From positions 248,001 through 312,000 of the forward strand of contig NZ_CP114882.2 of assembly GCF_027474525.2 (NCBI RefSeq): DNA of 64,000 nt, written 5' to 3'. The first letter of the stretch is position 1. Every line of letters begins with the position of its first letter. The notes beneath the pieces are model-generated. The model did not search any database. It had not been told where the DNA came from and was given only the letters and a program-made list of their open reading frames with translations. The position numbers and the translations under genes are program-made. Of this stretch, positions 17,096 to 27,188 are shown in pieces. This DNA comes from Flavobacterium lacustre. GTDB taxonomy: Bacteria > Bacteroidota > Bacteroidia > Flavobacteriales > Flavobacteriaceae.

Positions 17096-17782
17096 TCAAT
17101 CTAAAGAATCAAAATATTTCAAAATTTTGCTAACATCATCATCTAAATCATACTTCAGTTTATTTTTTAAAACAAATTCTTTAACCAATACACTTTTATC
17201 TTTTGTGTACTTTACTATTGAATTTTTATTGAGTTTAGCTTTTTCATATTTTCCATTGAAAAAAAAATAATAGGAATACATTTTAACATATTTATCTTCC
17301 TGCATTTTAGTTTGCGTAAGTGGATTTAAAACTCCGTATTCAACAATAAGTGTAGCCTCTTTAAACAATTTTATTCTATTCCCATTAAAAACTTCGTAGA
17401 AAAGACCATCTAATAAATCCTCATTTAAAACTTTAAACTTTTTATCCTGAAGTATTACATAATCAAATTGACTAAGATCGTATTGAAAAACAGAATCTTT
17501 AGAAACAAAGGCTTCCAGTTTTTTAGAATTTAAATTATAATTTAAATTAAATAATGAAGCAGTTATTCCCTTTTTAGAAATTACTTTATAAGAACCGACC
17601 CAATTAGAAAATAAATAAGTTGAGCCTTCGATATGAGAACTAATTGATTTTCCTGGTAACCAGATACCATTATTACTCATGTCCCCATCATTAATAGCTG
17701 TCCTGTAAGTATCACTAACCGATTGTGACGAAACAGTAAATATTACAAAAAGATAAAAAACAAAAAAAAGATTATATTTCAT
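17096..17782 (-). CDS. Hypothetical secreted protein, paralogue B
   Basis: The 228-residue product has a signal peptide (1 to about 19, ending TVSSQ). Blocks YLFSNWVGSYKV, FNLNYNLNSKKLEAFVSKD and SVFQYDL align with paralogue A at the same spacing, as do NPLT and the C-terminal KILKYFDSL (KIFQYYDTL in A). No catalytic motif or known domain is visible. The gene begins just after the terminator of the ribosomal operon, and no separate promoter box was seen. Confidence 0.7.
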   Translation of the reverse strand: MKYNLFFVFYLFVIFTVSSQSVSDTYRTAINDGDMSNNGIWLPGKSISSHIEGSTYLFSNWVGSYKVISKKGITASLFNLNYNLNSKKLEAFVSKDSVFQYDLSQFDYVILQDKKFKVLNEDLLDGLFYEVFNGNRIKLFKEATLIVEYGVLNPLTQTKMQEDKYVKMYSYYFFFNGKYEKAKLNKNSIVKYTKDKSVLVKEFVLKNKLKYDLDDDVSKILKYFDSLD

Positions 17783-17812
17783 AAAATATTATGTGTGCTT
17801 TTAATTAATCAC

Positions 17813-17846
17813 AAAAAAAAGGATAAACTAACACTAGTCTATCCTT
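17813..17846 (-). terminator. Terminator of the rplQ end of the ribosomal operon
   Basis: AAGGATA (17819-17825) and ACTA pair with TAGT and TATCCTT (17840-17846) across one mismatch. On the minus strand the stem is followed by T residues. It lies 28 bp past the rplQ stop. Confidence 0.85.
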
Positions 17847-17874
17847 GATTTTTATTAAATGGTTATTTTCATAA

Positions 17875-18363
17875 CTATTCAGCAGCGTCAGTAGTTGTTT
17901 CAGTTTCAGCAACTGGAGCTTCAGAAGCTTCATCAGCTTTCTTAGCTTTACCACCACGACGGCTTTTTGCTTTTTTAACTTCTTTTTTACCACCATTGTA
18001 AAGTTCATTGAAATCAACCAATTCGATCATTGCCATATCAGCATTATCTCCTAAACGATTTCCAACTTTAATGATACGAGTGTATCCACCTGGACGGTCT
18101 CCTACTTTAGCAGCTACGTCTCTGAACAAGTCAGTTACAGCATATTTACTACGTAAGTAAGCAAAAACGATACGACGATTGTGAGTAGTATCCGCTTTAG
18201 ATTTTGTTATTAAAGGCTCAACAAATTGTTTAAGCGCTTTTGCTTTAGCAACAGTAGTGTTAATACGTTTGTGCTCGATAAGAGAACAAGCCATATTAGC
18301 CAACATAGATTTTCTATGTGCAGTCTGTCTGCTTAAGTGATTGAATTTTTTTCCGTGTCTCAT
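17875..18363 (-). CDS. rplQ: 50S ribosomal protein bL17
   Basis: bL17 sits near the exit of the 50S polypeptide tunnel. The core (1 to about 118) starts [17 protein letters not shown], the bL17 signature. The product has 162 residues, about 40 more than E. coli L17; the extra C-terminal tail is first Lys/Arg-rich and then Ala/Glu/Thr-rich and is probably disordered. It is the last gene of the alpha operon, 42 bp after rpoA, and is followed by a terminator. Confidence 0.97.
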   Translation of the reverse strand: MRHGKKFNHLSRQTAHRKSMLANMACSLIEHKRINTTVAKAKALKQFVEPLITKSKADTTHNRRIVFAYLRSKYAVTDLFRDVAAKVGDRPGGYTRIIKVGNRLGDNADMAMIELVDFNELYNGGKKEVKKAKSRRGGKAKKADEASEAPVAETETTTDAAE

Positions 18364-18405
18364 TGCTATGTTAAATTTAACCCCGATTATACAATCGGGA
18401 CTGAA

Positions 18406-19398
18406 TTATTCTTTATCTAATTTGTATTTTGCTAAATCCATTCCGAAGTTTAAATTTTTAATTGCAACTAGTTCATCTAGTTCAGTTAAAGATTTTTTAC
18501 CGAAATTACGGAATTTCATTAGGTCATTTTTATTGAAAGATACTAAATCTCCAAGTGTATCAACTTCAGCCGCTTTCAAACAATTTAATGCTCTTACAGA
18601 TAAATCCATATCAACAAGCTTAGTTTTAAGCAATTGTCTCATGTGTAATGACTCTTCGTCATACGATTCTGTTTGTGCAATTTCGTCAGCCTCGAGTGTA
18701 ATTCTTTCGTCAGAAAACAACATGAAGTGGTGAATTAAAACTTTTGCAGCTTCAGTCAAAGCATCCTTAGGATTAATAGATCCATCAGTTTTTATTTCAA
18801 AAACTAATTTCTCATAATCTGTTTTTTGCTCTACACGGAAGTTTTCAATTGCATATTTTACGTTTTTTACCGGAGTAAAAATAGAATCTGTAAAAATGGT
18901 TCCAATTGCAGCATTCTGTTTTTTGTTCTCTTCAGCAGGAACATATCCTCTACCTTTTTCGATAGTTAAATCGAAATTCAGTTTGATTTTACTGTCTAAA
19001 TTACAGATAACTAGTTCTGGATTCAAAACTTGAAAACCTGATATAAATTTTTGAAAATCACCAGCTGTTAATTGATCTTTACCAGAAACAGAAATAGTAA
19101 CTGCTTCATTATCGATATCTTCAATTTGACGTTTGAAACGTACTTGTTTAAGATTAAGAATAATTTCGGTAACGTCTTCAACAACTCCTGAAATAGTAGA
19201 AAACTCATGATCTACACCTTCGATACGAACCGATGTAATTGCATAACCTTCTAACGCTGAAAGCAAAACTCTTCTAAGTGCATTACCAACTGTCAATCCG
19301 TAACCAGGTTCTAAAGGTCTAAATTCAAATTTACCTTCAAAATCGGTTGAATCGATCATGATAACTTTATCGGGCTTCTGAAAATTAAATATTGCCAT
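18406..19398 (-). CDS. rpoA: RNA polymerase alpha subunit
   Basis: The 330-residue subunit nucleates RNA polymerase assembly and contacts regulators. The N-terminal domain (1 to about 235) has the dimerisation part with [19 protein letters not shown] linker leads to the C-terminal domain (about 250-320), with [15 protein letters not shown] and [15 protein letters not shown]. Length is normal. It lies between rpsD (21 bp) and rplQ (42 bp). Confidence 0.98.
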   Translation of the reverse strand: MAIFNFQKPDKVIMIDSTDFEGKFEFRPLEPGYGLTVGNALRRVLLSALEGYAITSVRIEGVDHEFSTISGVVEDVTEIILNLKQVRFKRQIEDIDNEAVTISVSGKDQLTAGDFQKFISGFQVLNPELVICNLDSKIKLNFDLTIEKGRGYVPAEENKKQNAAIGTIFTDSIFTPVKNVKYAIENFRVEQKTDYEKLVFEIKTDGSINPKDALTEAAKVLIHHFMLFSDERITLEADEIAQTESYDEESLHMRQLLKTKLVDMDLSVRALNCLKAAEVDTLGDLVSFNKNDLMKFRNFGKKSLTELDELVAIKNLNFGMDLAKYKLDKE

Positions 19399-19419
19399 AA
19401 ATTTCGACTAAGTCAATTA

Positions 19420-20025
19420 TTATTTGTTGTACAACTCTACGATTAATTGTTCTTTAATGTTTTCTGGAATTTGAAGTCTTGCAGGTACAGAAACAAAAGT
19501 TCCTTCTTTAAGATCATTATTCCAAGTAATCCATTCATAAACTTGACTTGAATTTGATAAAGAACGTTCGATAGCTTCTAAAGATTTAGATTTTTCACGA
19601 ACACCTACTTTATCACCAGGTTTAAGGTGGTAAGAAGGAATATTAACCACTTCACCATTTACAGTGATGTGTCTGTGTGATACGATTTGACGAGCACCTC
19701 TTCTAGAAGGAGCAATACCCATTCTAAAAACTACATTGTCTAATCTTGCTTCACACAATTGTAATAAAACTTCACCAGTAACACCTTTAGTAGCTGATGC
19801 TTTTTCGAATAAGTTTCTGAATTGTTTTTCTAAAATTCCATAAGAATATTTAGCTTTTTGCTTTTCCATTAATTGGACAGCATATTCAGATTTTTTTCCT
19901 CTTTTTTTAGCCATCCCGTGTTGTCCGGGTGGATAATTTCTTTTTTCGAAAGCTTTATCGTCTCCGAAAATTGCTTCGCCGAATTTACGGGCGATTCTTG
20001 TACTTGGACCAGTATATCTTGCCAT
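19420..20025 (-). CDS. rpsD: 30S ribosomal protein uS4
   Basis: uS4 starts 30S assembly by binding 16S rRNA, and in enterobacteria it represses the alpha operon. The 201-residue protein has the S4 RNA-binding domain at about 92-155, with [13 protein letters not shown] and [14 protein letters not shown]. The N-terminal part has no zinc-binding Cys set. A 91-bp gap to rpsK upstream is long for this operon and could hold a regulatory structure. Confidence 0.97.
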   Translation of the reverse strand: MARYTGPSTRIARKFGEAIFGDDKAFEKRNYPPGQHGMAKKRGKKSEYAVQLMEKQKAKYSYGILEKQFRNLFEKASATKGVTGEVLLQLCEARLDNVVFRMGIAPSRRGARQIVSHRHITVNGEVVNIPSYHLKPGDKVGVREKSKSLEAIERSLSNSSQVYEWITWNNDLKEGTFVSVPARLQIPENIKEQLIVELYNK

Positions 20026-20116
20026 TTTAAATTGTTTAAGATAGAGATTATGAATTCAGGTCTTATCCTTCGATAATCTATATTCTATCTAGGTTATACT
20101 ATAAATATTTTGAGTA

Positions 20117-20500
20117 TTAAACTCTACGTCTTTTTGGAGGACGACACCCATTGTGAGGCATTGGAGTAACATCGATAATCTCAGTAACTTCAATTCCACC
20201 GTTATGCAAAGAACGAATAGCAGACTCACGTCCGTTACCTGGTCCTTTTACATATACTTTCACTTTTTTAAGTCCAGCCTCAAGAGCTACTTTACTACAA
20301 TCTTCTGCTGCCATTTGGGCTGCGTATGGAGTATTCTTTTTAGAACCTCTAAAACCCATTTTACCAGCTGAAGACCAAGAAATAACTTCACCTTTTTTGT
20401 TTGTCAAAGAAATGATGATGTTATTGAAGGTAGCAGAAATATGAGCTTCTCCCGTTGATTCAACGATAACTTTACGTTTTTTTGCAGTTGCTTTAGCCAT
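20117..20500 (-). CDS. rpsK: 30S ribosomal protein uS11
   Basis: uS11 is part of the 30S platform beside the mRNA exit. The 127-residue protein shows the family blocks [22 protein letters not shown]-type [11 protein letters not shown] and the C-terminus [18 protein letters not shown]. Length is normal. It is 8 bp after rpsM. Confidence 0.97.
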   Translation of the reverse strand: MAKATAKKRKVIVESTGEAHISATFNNIIISLTNKKGEVISWSSAGKMGFRGSKKNTPYAAQMAAEDCSKVALEAGLKKVKVYVKGPGNGRESAIRSLHNGGIEVTEIIDVTPMPHNGCRPPKRRRV

Positions 20501-20508
20501 ATTACTTA

Positions 20509-20883
20509 TTATTTAGTTGCTTTTTTCTTGTTAGCAACAGTTTTTCTTTTACCTTTTCTTGTTCTAGAGTTGTTTTTAGTTCTTTGCCCTCTTAATGGAA
20601 GACCTGATCTATGACGAATACCTCTGTAACAACCAATATCCATTAAACGTTTGATGTTTAAAGAAACTTCAGAACGTAATTCTCCTTCAATCTTAAAAGC
20701 TGATACTGCTTCACGAATTGCTCCGATCTCATCATCATTCCAATCTTGAACTTTTTTGTCTTGGCTAACTTGAGCTTTATCTAAAATCTCAATTGCTCTA
20801 CTTTTTCCTAATCCGAAGATGTAGGTAAGTGCTATAACACCTCTCTTATTTTTTGGGATATCTACCCCTGCTATTCTTGCCAT
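20509..20883 (-). CDS. rpsM: 30S ribosomal protein uS13
   Basis: uS13 lies in the 30S head and contacts the P-site tRNA and the 50S subunit. The 124-residue protein starts [19 protein letters not shown] and has the C-terminal [19 protein letters not shown] tail that reaches the decoding centre. It is 2 bp after rpmJ, which indicates tight coupling. Confidence 0.97.
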   Translation of the reverse strand: MARIAGVDIPKNKRGVIALTYIFGLGKSRAIEILDKAQVSQDKKVQDWNDDEIGAIREAVSAFKIEGELRSEVSLNIKRLMDIGCYRGIRHRSGLPLRGQRTKNNSRTRKGKRKTVANKKKATK

Positions 20884-20885
20884 AA

Positions 20886-21002
20886 TTATCCTTGTCTTTG
20901 TTTAAATCTAGGATTCTTTTTGTTTATTACGTACAATCTCCCTTTTCTTCGCACAATTTTGCACTCGGGACTTCTCTTTTTTACTGAAGCTCTAACTTTC
21001 AT
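20886..21002 (-). CDS. rpmJ: 50S ribosomal protein bL36, zinc-free form
   Basis: This 38-codon gene begins [20 protein letters not shown] and ends NPRFKQRQG. bL36 is the smallest protein of the 50S subunit. Zinc forms carry three Cys and one His; here only C14 is left and the final ligand position is Phe, so this is the zinc-independent (C-minus) form. It lies between infA (12 bp) and rpsM (2 bp), its usual place. Confidence 0.95.
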   Translation of the reverse strand: MKVRASVKKRSPECKIVRRKGRLYVINKKNPRFKQRQG

Positions 21003-21014
21003 TTTGAATATCCT

Positions 21015-21230
21015 TTAATATCTATAAGTAATTCTTGCTTTTGACAAATCGTAAGGGCTCATTTCTAGTTTCACTTTATCACCAGGTAATAATTTGATAT
21101 AATGCATACGCATTTTTCCAGATATATGTGCAATTACAATATGTCCATTTTCTAACTCTACACGAAACATAGCATTTGACAATGCTTCAATGATTGATCC
21201 GTCTTGTTCTATTGCTGATTGTTTTGCCAT
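21015..21230 (-). CDS. infA: Translation initiation factor IF-1
   Basis: The 71-residue S1-type OB-fold protein binds the A site of the 30S subunit during initiation. Visible family blocks are [36 protein letters not shown] and [15 protein letters not shown]. Length is typical. It is 3 bp from secY and heads the alpha operon part of the region. Confidence 0.97.
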   Translation of the reverse strand: MAKQSAIEQDGSIIEALSNAMFRVELENGHIVIAHISGKMRMHYIKLLPGDKVKLEMSPYDLSKARITYRY

Positions 21231-21233
21231 AAG

Positions 21234-22580
21234 TTAAGCTACTGCTTTTCTATTTTTACCACTTTTCATTAAACCATCATAATGTTTGTTTAACAAGTAT
21301 GAATTAATTTGTTGAATTGTATCTATGGCAACACCAACCATAATTATTAATGAAGTACCTCCAAAGAACATTGCCCAAGATTGTTGAACATCCATAACGC
21401 TTACAACAATTGCCGGGAACACAGCGATTAGTGCAAGAAATAAAGATCCGGGGAAAGTTATTAAAGACATCACTTTGTCAAGAAAATCAGATGTTTCTAC
21501 ACCAGGTCTAACACCAGGAATAAAACCACCACTTCTTTTTAAATCATCAGACATTTTGTTAGTAGGCACAGTGATTGCAGTATAAAAGAATGTAAAAACA
21601 ACTATCAAAGTTGCAAAAACAAAATTATACCAAAATCCAAACATGTTACTAAAAGCACCAACAATTGATTGTGACGCATCTGACTTAGACAATCCAGCAA
21701 CCGCAGCAGGTATAAACATAATTGCCTGAGCAAATATAATTGGCATAACACCTGAAGCGTTTAACTTCAAAGGAATCCACTGTCTATTACCACCCATTAA
21801 ATCTTGTTCGTAATCTCCTGAAGAAGTACGACGAGCATATTGAACAGGTATTTTTCTAACTGCCATTACTAACAATACACATGCAATAATTACCAATAAC
21901 CAAACAATAATTTCGATTACAAGCAACATTGGCCCACCATTATTATTGGTAACTCTGGTTGTAAATTCTTGTATAAAAGCCTGAGGTAATCTAGCTAAAA
22001 TACCAACCATAATCAATAATGATATACCATTTCCAATTCCTTTGTCAGTGATTTTTTCTCCAAGCCACATAGCGAAAACAGTACCTGTAACCAAGATAAT
22101 AACTGAAGAAAATAAGAATTCAAAAGAATTAAATCCTAATAAAAATGCATTACTAGGTAAAGTTCTATATAGATTATAGATATAAGTTGGCCCTTGAACC
22201 AAAGTAATACCTATTGTTAACCAACGTGTAATTTGATTAATCTTCTTTCTACCACTTTCTCCATCACTTTGAAGTTTTTGCAAATATGGAATCGCAATTC
22301 CCATTAACTGAACAACAATAGATGCAGAAATATAAGGCATAATACCTAAAGCAAAAACTGAAGCTTTAGAAAAAGCACCTCCCGTAAACATATCTAGAAT
22401 AGAACCTATACCATCTTTGGTTTGTCCTGCTAAACTATTCAATTGAGTTGCATCAATTCCTGGAAGTGTAACGTGTGCACCAAAACGGTAAACTAAAAGC
22501 AATCCTAATGTAATTAAGATTCTGTTTTTCAGTTCTTCGATTTTCCAAACATTACTTATTGATTCAATAAATTTCTTCAT
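21234..22580 (-). CDS. secY: Protein translocase subunit SecY
   Basis: SecY is the channel of the Sec translocon in the inner membrane. The 448-residue product has ten predicted helices. Conserved parts include GIMPYISASIVVQL, GIGNGISLLI and the cytoplasmic loop RRTSSGDYEQDLMGGNRQ with RKIPVQYARR, which contacts SecA and ribosomes. It stands after rplO in the standard spc-operon position. No adk or map gene follows, unlike in many bacteria. Confidence 0.97.
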   Translation of the reverse strand: MKKFIESISNVWKIEELKNRILITLGLLLVYRFGAHVTLPGIDATQLNSLAGQTKDGIGSILDMFTGGAFSKASVFALGIMPYISASIVVQLMGIAIPYLQKLQSDGESGRKKINQITRWLTIGITLVQGPTYIYNLYRTLPSNAFLLGFNSFEFLFSSVIILVTGTVFAMWLGEKITDKGIGNGISLLIMVGILARLPQAFIQEFTTRVTNNNGGPMLLVIEIIVWLLVIIACVLLVMAVRKIPVQYARRTSSGDYEQDLMGGNRQWIPLKLNASGVMPIIFAQAIMFIPAAVAGLSKSDASQSIVGAFSNMFGFWYNFVFATLIVVFTFFYTAITVPTNKMSDDLKRSGGFIPGVRPGVETSDFLDKVMSLITFPGSLFLALIAVFPAIVVSVMDVQQSWAMFFGGTSLIIMVGVAIDTIQQINSYLLNKHYDGLMKSGKNRKAVA

Positions 22581-22593
22581 CTTAATTGAAAAA

Positions 22594-23046
22594 TTATATT
22601 GTTACAGCTTCTCCTCCAGCAGCTTCAATAGCAGCTTTTGCAGTAGCAGTAAATTTGTGAGCGGTTACCTTTAATTTAGCTTTCAGTTCTCCTCTTCCTA
22701 AAATCTTAACGATTTCATTTTTGGTAGCCAAACGATTTGCAACATAAACTGTCATATCAACAGCATCTGTAATCACACCATTATCAACTAATAATTGAAG
22801 CGTATCAAGATTAACACCTTCGTATTCTTTACGATTGATGTTTGTGAAACCAAACTTAGGCACACGTCTTTGAAGAGGCATTTGACCACCTTCAAAACCA
22901 ATCTTTTTAGAATAACCAGAACGAGATTTTGCTCCTTTGTGACCTCTTGCAGAAGTACCACCTTTTCCAGAACCTTCTCCTCTACCTAATCTTTTATTTT
23001 GATTGTGTGTAGAACCTTCAGCAGGTTGTAAGTTACTTAAATTCAT
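22594..23046 (-). CDS. rplO: 50S ribosomal protein uL15
   Basis: uL15 is a late-assembly 50S protein with a long rRNA-penetrating N-terminus. The 150-residue product shows GRGEGSGKGGTSARGHKG near residues 22-39 and GFEGGQMPLQRRVPKFGF, both family signatures. It is 11 bp after rpmD and 13 bp before secY. Confidence 0.97.
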   Translation of the reverse strand: MNLSNLQPAEGSTHNQNKRLGRGEGSGKGGTSARGHKGAKSRSGYSKKIGFEGGQMPLQRRVPKFGFTNINRKEYEGVNLDTLQLLVDNGVITDAVDMTVYVANRLATKNEIVKILGRGELKAKLKVTAHKFTATAKAAIEAAGGEAVTI

Positions 23047-23057
23047 AACAGTATTTG

Positions 23058-23240
23058 TTATTTAGTTTCTTCAACAGAAACTAAGTGTTTAACTTTATTT
23101 ATCATCCCAAGGATTGTAGGATTTGAATCATGCTCTACAACTTGTCCCATTTTACGTAGACCTAAAGCTTCCAAACCTCTTTTTTGAGTTAGAGGGCAAT
23201 TGATTTTGCTTCTAACTTGTTTTACTAATAATTTAGCCAT
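23058..23240 (-). CDS. rpmD: 50S ribosomal protein uL30
   Basis: The 60-residue protein is of bacterial length and carries [20 protein letters not shown] and MGQVVEHDS, typical for uL30. It binds 23S rRNA on the 50S surface. It lies between rpsE and rplO as in the standard spc operon. Confidence 0.95.
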   Translation of the reverse strand: MAKLLVKQVRSKINCPLTQKRGLEALGLRKMGQVVEHDSNPTILGMINKVKHLVSVEETK

Positions 23241-23252
23241 AATTTCCTTGAA

Positions 23253-23777
23253 TTAACCTTTAAAAACTTTTTCTAAAGAAACACCTCTTTGTTTTGCAAC
23301 AGTATAAGCACTTCTCATTTGTAATAAAGCATCAAAAGTTGCTTTCACTACATTGTGAGGATTTGAAGATCCTTGAGATTTAGATAATACATCATGAATT
23401 CCTACTGATTCAAGAACTGAACGAACAGCTCCACCAGCAATAACTCCTGTACCATGAGAGGCAGGAATTAAGAATACACGTGCACCACCAAATTTACCTT
23501 TTTGTTCGTGAGGAACTGATTGACCATTCAAAGGAATTTTTACTAAATTTTTCTTAGCATCTTCTACTGCTTTCGCAATTGCTTCAGAAACATCTTTAGA
23601 TTTTCCTAATCCATGACCAACAACACCATTTTCATCACCTACAACTACAATAGCAGAAAAACCAAAAGCTCTACCACCCTTTGTAACCTTAGTAACACGA
23701 TTAACACTCACCAAACGATCTTTTAATTCAAGACCACTTGGTTTTACTAACTCTACATTCTTGTATTTATTAGACAT
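23253..23777 (-). CDS. rpsE: 30S ribosomal protein uS5
   Basis: uS5 is involved in mRNA entry and decoding fidelity. The 174-residue protein has the double-stranded-RNA-binding-like N-terminal domain with [20 protein letters not shown], the loop where spectinomycin-resistance changes occur in other bacteria, and the C-terminal [15 protein letters not shown]. It is 6 bp from rplR. Confidence 0.97.
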   Translation of the reverse strand: MSNKYKNVELVKPSGLELKDRLVSVNRVTKVTKGGRAFGFSAIVVVGDENGVVGHGLGKSKDVSEAIAKAVEDAKKNLVKIPLNGQSVPHEQKGKFGGARVFLIPASHGTGVIAGGAVRSVLESVGIHDVLSKSQGSSNPHNVVKATFDALLQMRSAYTVAKQRGVSLEKVFKG

Positions 23778-23783
23778 ACTATA

Positions 23784-24134
23784 TTAGAATTTAAGTCCAG
23801 CCGCTCTTGCGCCTTCCGCTAATGATTTAATACGACCGTGATATAAATAACCTCCTCTATCGAAAGTTACTGTTTCTATCCCAGCTTTTAAAGCTTTTTC
23901 AGCAACTAGTTTTCCAACTGCTGTAGCAACTTCAATATTCGTACCGTTACCTATTTCTTTTTCTCTTGAAGAAGCCGCCAATAAAGTAACTCCGTTTACG
24001 TCATCAATAAGTTGAGCATAAATTTCTTTGTTACTTCTAAATACAGATAGTCTTGGATTTGTAGCAGTACCACTAATCGTTTTTCTAATTCTGAATCTAA
24101 TTCTTTGTCTTCTTTCAGGTTTTGTTAATGACAT
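23784..24134 (-). CDS. rplR: 50S ribosomal protein uL18
   Basis: uL18 binds 5S rRNA together with uL5 and uL25. The 116-residue protein has the basic N-terminus [20 protein letters not shown] and the core [18 protein letters not shown], with the C-terminal [19 protein letters not shown]. It is of standard length. Confidence 0.97.
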   Translation of the reverse strand: MSLTKPERRQRIRFRIRKTISGTATNPRLSVFRSNKEIYAQLIDDVNGVTLLAASSREKEIGNGTNIEVATAVGKLVAEKALKAGIETVTFDRGGYLYHGRIKSLAEGARAAGLKF

Positions 24135-24145
24135 AATCTTATTTT

Positions 24146-24688
24146 TTAAGCTGATTTACCTGCTTTTCTTCTTAATACTTCACCTACAAATTTAACACCT
24201 TTTCCTTTGTATGGCTCTGGCTTACGGAAACCTCTGATTTTCGCAGCTACCTGACCTAAAAGTTGTTTGTCAAATGATGTTAATTTCACAATAGGGTTTT
24301 TACCTTTTTCAGATATCGTCTCCAAAGTTACTTCTGGAGCAATTTCTAAAACAATATTATGTGAATATCCAAGAGCTAAATCTAATTTTTGTCCTTGATT
24401 TGAAGCTCTATAACCAACTCCTACCAATTCTAATGATTTTGTAAAACCATCTGTTACACCGATAATCATATTATTGATTAAAGATCTATACAATCCGTGT
24501 TTTGCTCTTTGGTCTTTGTGATCAGACGCTCTATCAACTTGAACTTGACCGTCTTCAACTGTTACAGTAACGTCCGAAAACTCCTGTGTTAGTTGACCAT
24601 TTTTTCCTTTTACTGTAATTATACCATTTGCAACTTCAACAGTTACACCAGCAGGGATTACAACCGGATTTTTACCTATTCTTGACAT
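24146..24688 (-). CDS. rplF: 50S ribosomal protein uL6
   Basis: uL6 lies at the base of the factor-binding stalk. The 180-residue protein starts [19 protein letters not shown] and carries two repeated alpha/beta domains. The C-terminal signature [18 protein letters not shown] is clear. It is 18 bp downstream of rpsH. Confidence 0.97.
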   Translation of the reverse strand: MSRIGKNPVVIPAGVTVEVANGIITVKGKNGQLTQEFSDVTVTVEDGQVQVDRASDHKDQRAKHGLYRSLINNMIIGVTDGFTKSLELVGVGYRASNQGQKLDLALGYSHNIVLEIAPEVTLETISEKGKNPIVKLTSFDKQLLGQVAAKIRGFRKPEPYKGKGVKFVGEVLRRKAGKSA

Positions 24689-24706
24689 CTTCTACTATTT
24701 TAATGA

Positions 24707-25105
24707 TTAGTAAACGTAACAAATTACTTCACCACCTACGTTCAATTGTTTTGCTTTTTTTCCAGTCATCAAACCTTTAGATGTAGAAACGATAGCAATA
24801 CCTAATCCGTTAAGGATTCTTGGAATGGATGAAGAACCTGAATACTTACGTAAACCTGGTTTACTAATTCTTTGGATATCTTTAATTACAGACTCTTTAG
24901 TATCTTTATCATACTTCAAAGCGATTTTGATTGAACCCTGAACAGCGTTGTCTTCAAATTTGTAACTCAAGATATAACCTTGATCAAATAAGATCTTAGT
25001 TATTTCTTTTTTTAGATTAGATGCAGGAATTTCAACAACTTTGTGGTTTGCAGCCACAGCGTTACGAACTCTTGTCAAATAATCTGCAATAGGATCTGTA
25101 TACAT
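24707..25105 (-). CDS. rpsH: 30S ribosomal protein uS8
   Basis: uS8 binds the central domain of 16S rRNA, and in E. coli it is the translational repressor of the spc operon. The 132-residue product begins [16 protein letters not shown] and has the C-terminal signature [21 protein letters not shown] 73-bp gap separates it from rpsN, longer than most gaps here. Confidence 0.97.
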   Translation of the reverse strand: MYTDPIADYLTRVRNAVAANHKVVEIPASNLKKEITKILFDQGYILSYKFEDNAVQGSIKIALKYDKDTKESVIKDIQRISKPGLRKYSGSSSIPRILNGLGIAIVSTSKGLMTGKKAKQLNVGGEVICYVY

Positions 25106-25178
25106 GTGTATTAATTTGCGGTTTTGGTTTTCAATAAAACTATTTTATCGAACCTGAAACCAATTTATAAATGTTTGA

Positions 25179-25448
25179 TTACCAAGATGCTTTTTTAACA
25201 CCAGGGATTAATCCGTTATTAGCCATCTCACGGAATGTTACACGTGAAATACCAAATTGACGAATATAACCTCTTGGTCTACCTGTTAATTTACAACGAT
25301 TGTGTAAACGAACTGGTGAAGCATTTTTCGGTAATTTTTGCAAACCTACGAAATCTCCAGCTTCTAACAAAGCTTTTCTTTTCTCAGCATACTTAGCTAC
25401 AGTTTTTTCTCTCTTAACCTCGCGGGCTTTCATTGATTCTTTAGCCAT
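25179..25448 (-). CDS. rpsN: 30S ribosomal protein uS14, long zinc-free form
   Basis: uS14 is a 30S head protein near the A site. The 89-residue length and the single Cys (in [18 protein letters not shown]) show the long C-minus type, which does not bind zinc. The C-terminus [18 protein letters not shown] is typical. It is 3 bp from rplE. Confidence 0.96.
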   Translation of the reverse strand: MAKESMKAREVKREKTVAKYAEKRKALLEAGDFVGLQKLPKNASPVRLHNRCKLTGRPRGYIRQFGISRVTFREMANNGLIPGVKKASW

Positions 25449-25451
25449 GTC

Positions 25452-26003
25452 TTAATTCTTTTTAAAAGGTAATCCTAATTCAGCCAATAATGACTTTGCT
25501 TCCTTATCAGTTTTTGCAGTAGTAACAAAAGAAATATCCATTCCTGAAATTTTGTTTACTTTATCAATATCAATTTCTGGGAAAATGATTTGTTCCAAAA
25601 CTCCTAAGTTATAATTACCTCTTCCATCAAAACCAGTAGCTTTAATACCACTAAAGTCTCTTACACGTGGTAAAGCAGAAGTAATAAGTCTATCTAAAAA
25701 CTCATACATTCTTTCTCCTCGCAAAGTTACTTTTGCTCCAATAGGCATCCCTTTTCTCAATTTAAAAGACGCAACGTCTTTCTTTGATATTGTAGATACT
25801 GCTTTCTGTCCAGTGATCTTTGTTAACTCATCAACTGCATAGTCAATTAGTTTTTTATCAGATACAGCTGCACCAACTCCTTTACTTAAAACGATTTTTT
25901 CCAATTTTGGAACTTGCATTACGTTTACGTATCCGAATTCCTCTTTAAGAGCAGCAATTACTCTGCTCTTATATTCTTCTTTTAGTCTAGGTATATACGC
26001 CAT
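25452..26003 (-). CDS. rplE: 50S ribosomal protein uL5
   Basis: uL5 binds 5S rRNA and contacts the P-site tRNA. The 183-residue product has [38 protein letters not shown] and the C-terminal [19 protein letters not shown], all family blocks. It is 2 bp from rplX and 3 bp from rpsN. Confidence 0.97.
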   Translation of the reverse strand: MAYIPRLKEEYKSRVIAALKEEFGYVNVMQVPKLEKIVLSKGVGAAVSDKKLIDYAVDELTKITGQKAVSTISKKDVASFKLRKGMPIGAKVTLRGERMYEFLDRLITSALPRVRDFSGIKATGFDGRGNYNLGVLEQIIFPEIDIDKVNKISGMDISFVTTAKTDKEAKSLLAELGLPFKKN

Positions 26004-26005
26004 TA

Positions 26006-26320
26006 CTATAGTACTTGATTAGATTTTTTTGAAAATCTTACTTTCTTATCTCCTTCTACTCTAATTCCTACTCTCGTTGTTTCCTTAGTTTTAGGATCAA
26101 TAAGTGAAATATTAGATATTTGTATTGAAGCTTCTTTCTTTACGATACCACCTTGAGGGCTTTTTGCACTCGGTTTCGTATGTTTTGAAACCATGTTTAC
26201 ACCTTCAACAATCGCTTTATTCTTCTCACGATAAACACGTAAAACTTTACCTTCAGCACCTTTATGGTCTCCAGCAATTACTCTTACAATGTCACCTGAT
26301 TTTATTTTTAGCTTTATCAT
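26006..26320 (-). CDS. rplX: 50S ribosomal protein uL24
   Basis: uL24 starts 50S assembly and lies near the tunnel exit. The 104-residue product has the KOW motif near the N-terminus, [20 protein letters not shown], and [16 protein letters not shown]. Length and position in the spc operon are standard. Confidence 0.97.
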   Translation of the reverse strand: MIKLKIKSGDIVRVIAGDHKGAEGKVLRVYREKNKAIVEGVNMVSKHTKPSAKSPQGGIVKKEASIQISNISLIDPKTKETTRVGIRVEGDKKVRFSKKSNQVL

Positions 26321-26331
26321 CTTAAAACGAA

Positions 26332-26700
26332 TTAAAGCACTTCTGGTGCTAATGATACAATTTTCATGAATTGTTTTTCACGAAGTTCTCTTGCTACTGG
26401 ACCAAAAACACGAGTTCCTCTCATTTCCCCTGCAGCATTCAAAAGAACACATGCATTATCATCGAAACGGATATAAGAACCATCGGCTCTTCTCACTTCT
26501 TTTTTGGTACGTACAACAACTGCAGTTGAAACAGCTCCTTTTTTAACGTTTCCGTTTGGAGTTGCATCTTTGATAGAAACTACAATCTTGTCACCAACAG
26601 AGGCATACCTTCTTTTGGTACCTCCTAAAACACGGATAGTTAAAACTTCTTTAGCTCCTGTGTTATCTGCTACTTTTAGTCTTGATTCTTGTTGTACCAT
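26332..26700 (-). CDS. rplN: 50S ribosomal protein uL14
   Basis: uL14 contacts the 30S subunit and binds the silencing factor RsfS. The 122-residue product begins [19 protein letters not shown] and shows [20 protein letters not shown] and the end IVSLAPEVL. It is the first gene of the spc part, 2 bp from rpsQ. Confidence 0.97.
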
Positions 26701-26702
26701 AA

Positions 26703-26963
26703 TTATTTAGCTCTTTCTAGGATTTCAACTAATCTCCAACATTTTGATTTACTCAAAGGACGCGTTTCGCTAATTCTTACAGTATCTCCAATGTTACAGT
26801 CGTTTGTTTCGTCATGCGCAACAAATTTCTTTGTTTTCAACACGAACTTACCGTATAATGGGTGTTTTACTTTAGTCACTTGTGCAACCACAATGGATTT
26901 ATCCATTTTGTTTGAAGTAACAACACCAACTCTCTCTTTTCTTAAATTTCTTTTTTCTTCCAT
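26703..26963 (-). CDS. rpsQ: 30S ribosomal protein uS17
   Basis: uS17 is a primary 16S rRNA binder with an OB fold. The 86-residue product shows [17 protein letters not shown] and the [19 protein letters not shown] signature. It is the last gene of the S10 part, 17 bp from rpmC. Confidence 0.97.
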   Translation of the reverse strand: MEEKRNLRKERVGVVTSNKMDKSIVVAQVTKVKHPLYGKFVLKTKKFVAHDETNDCNIGDTVRISETRPLSKSKCWRLVEILERAK

Positions 26964-26980
26964 CTTTCAGCAGAATACAA

Positions 26981-27172
26981 TTATTGTAACTCTCTTTTAG
27001 TAAGCTCTGTAGCTAGTCTCGCAACTGTTCTTCTTACACTTCTAATTTGAAGTGGATTTTCAATTGGTGAAATAGCATGAGCCATTTTTAGGTCAGCATA
27101 TGTTTTCTTAGTCTGGCTAAGTTTTTCTTGCAACTCCGCTGCAGAAAGATCTTTTATTTCTGATTGTTTCAT
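26981..27172 (-). CDS. rpmC: 50S ribosomal protein uL29
   Basis: The 63-residue alpha-helical protein borders the tunnel exit, where SRP and trigger factor dock. It starts MKQSEIKDLSAAELQEKL. An in-frame start 14 codons upstream (27214) would overlap rplP and add residues not found in the family, so ATG 27172 is chosen. Confidence 0.95.
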   Translation of the reverse strand: MKQSEIKDLSAAELQEKLSQTKKTYADLKMAHAISPIENPLQIRSVRRTVARLATELTKRELQ

Positions 27173-27188
27173 AATATAATATAGATTA

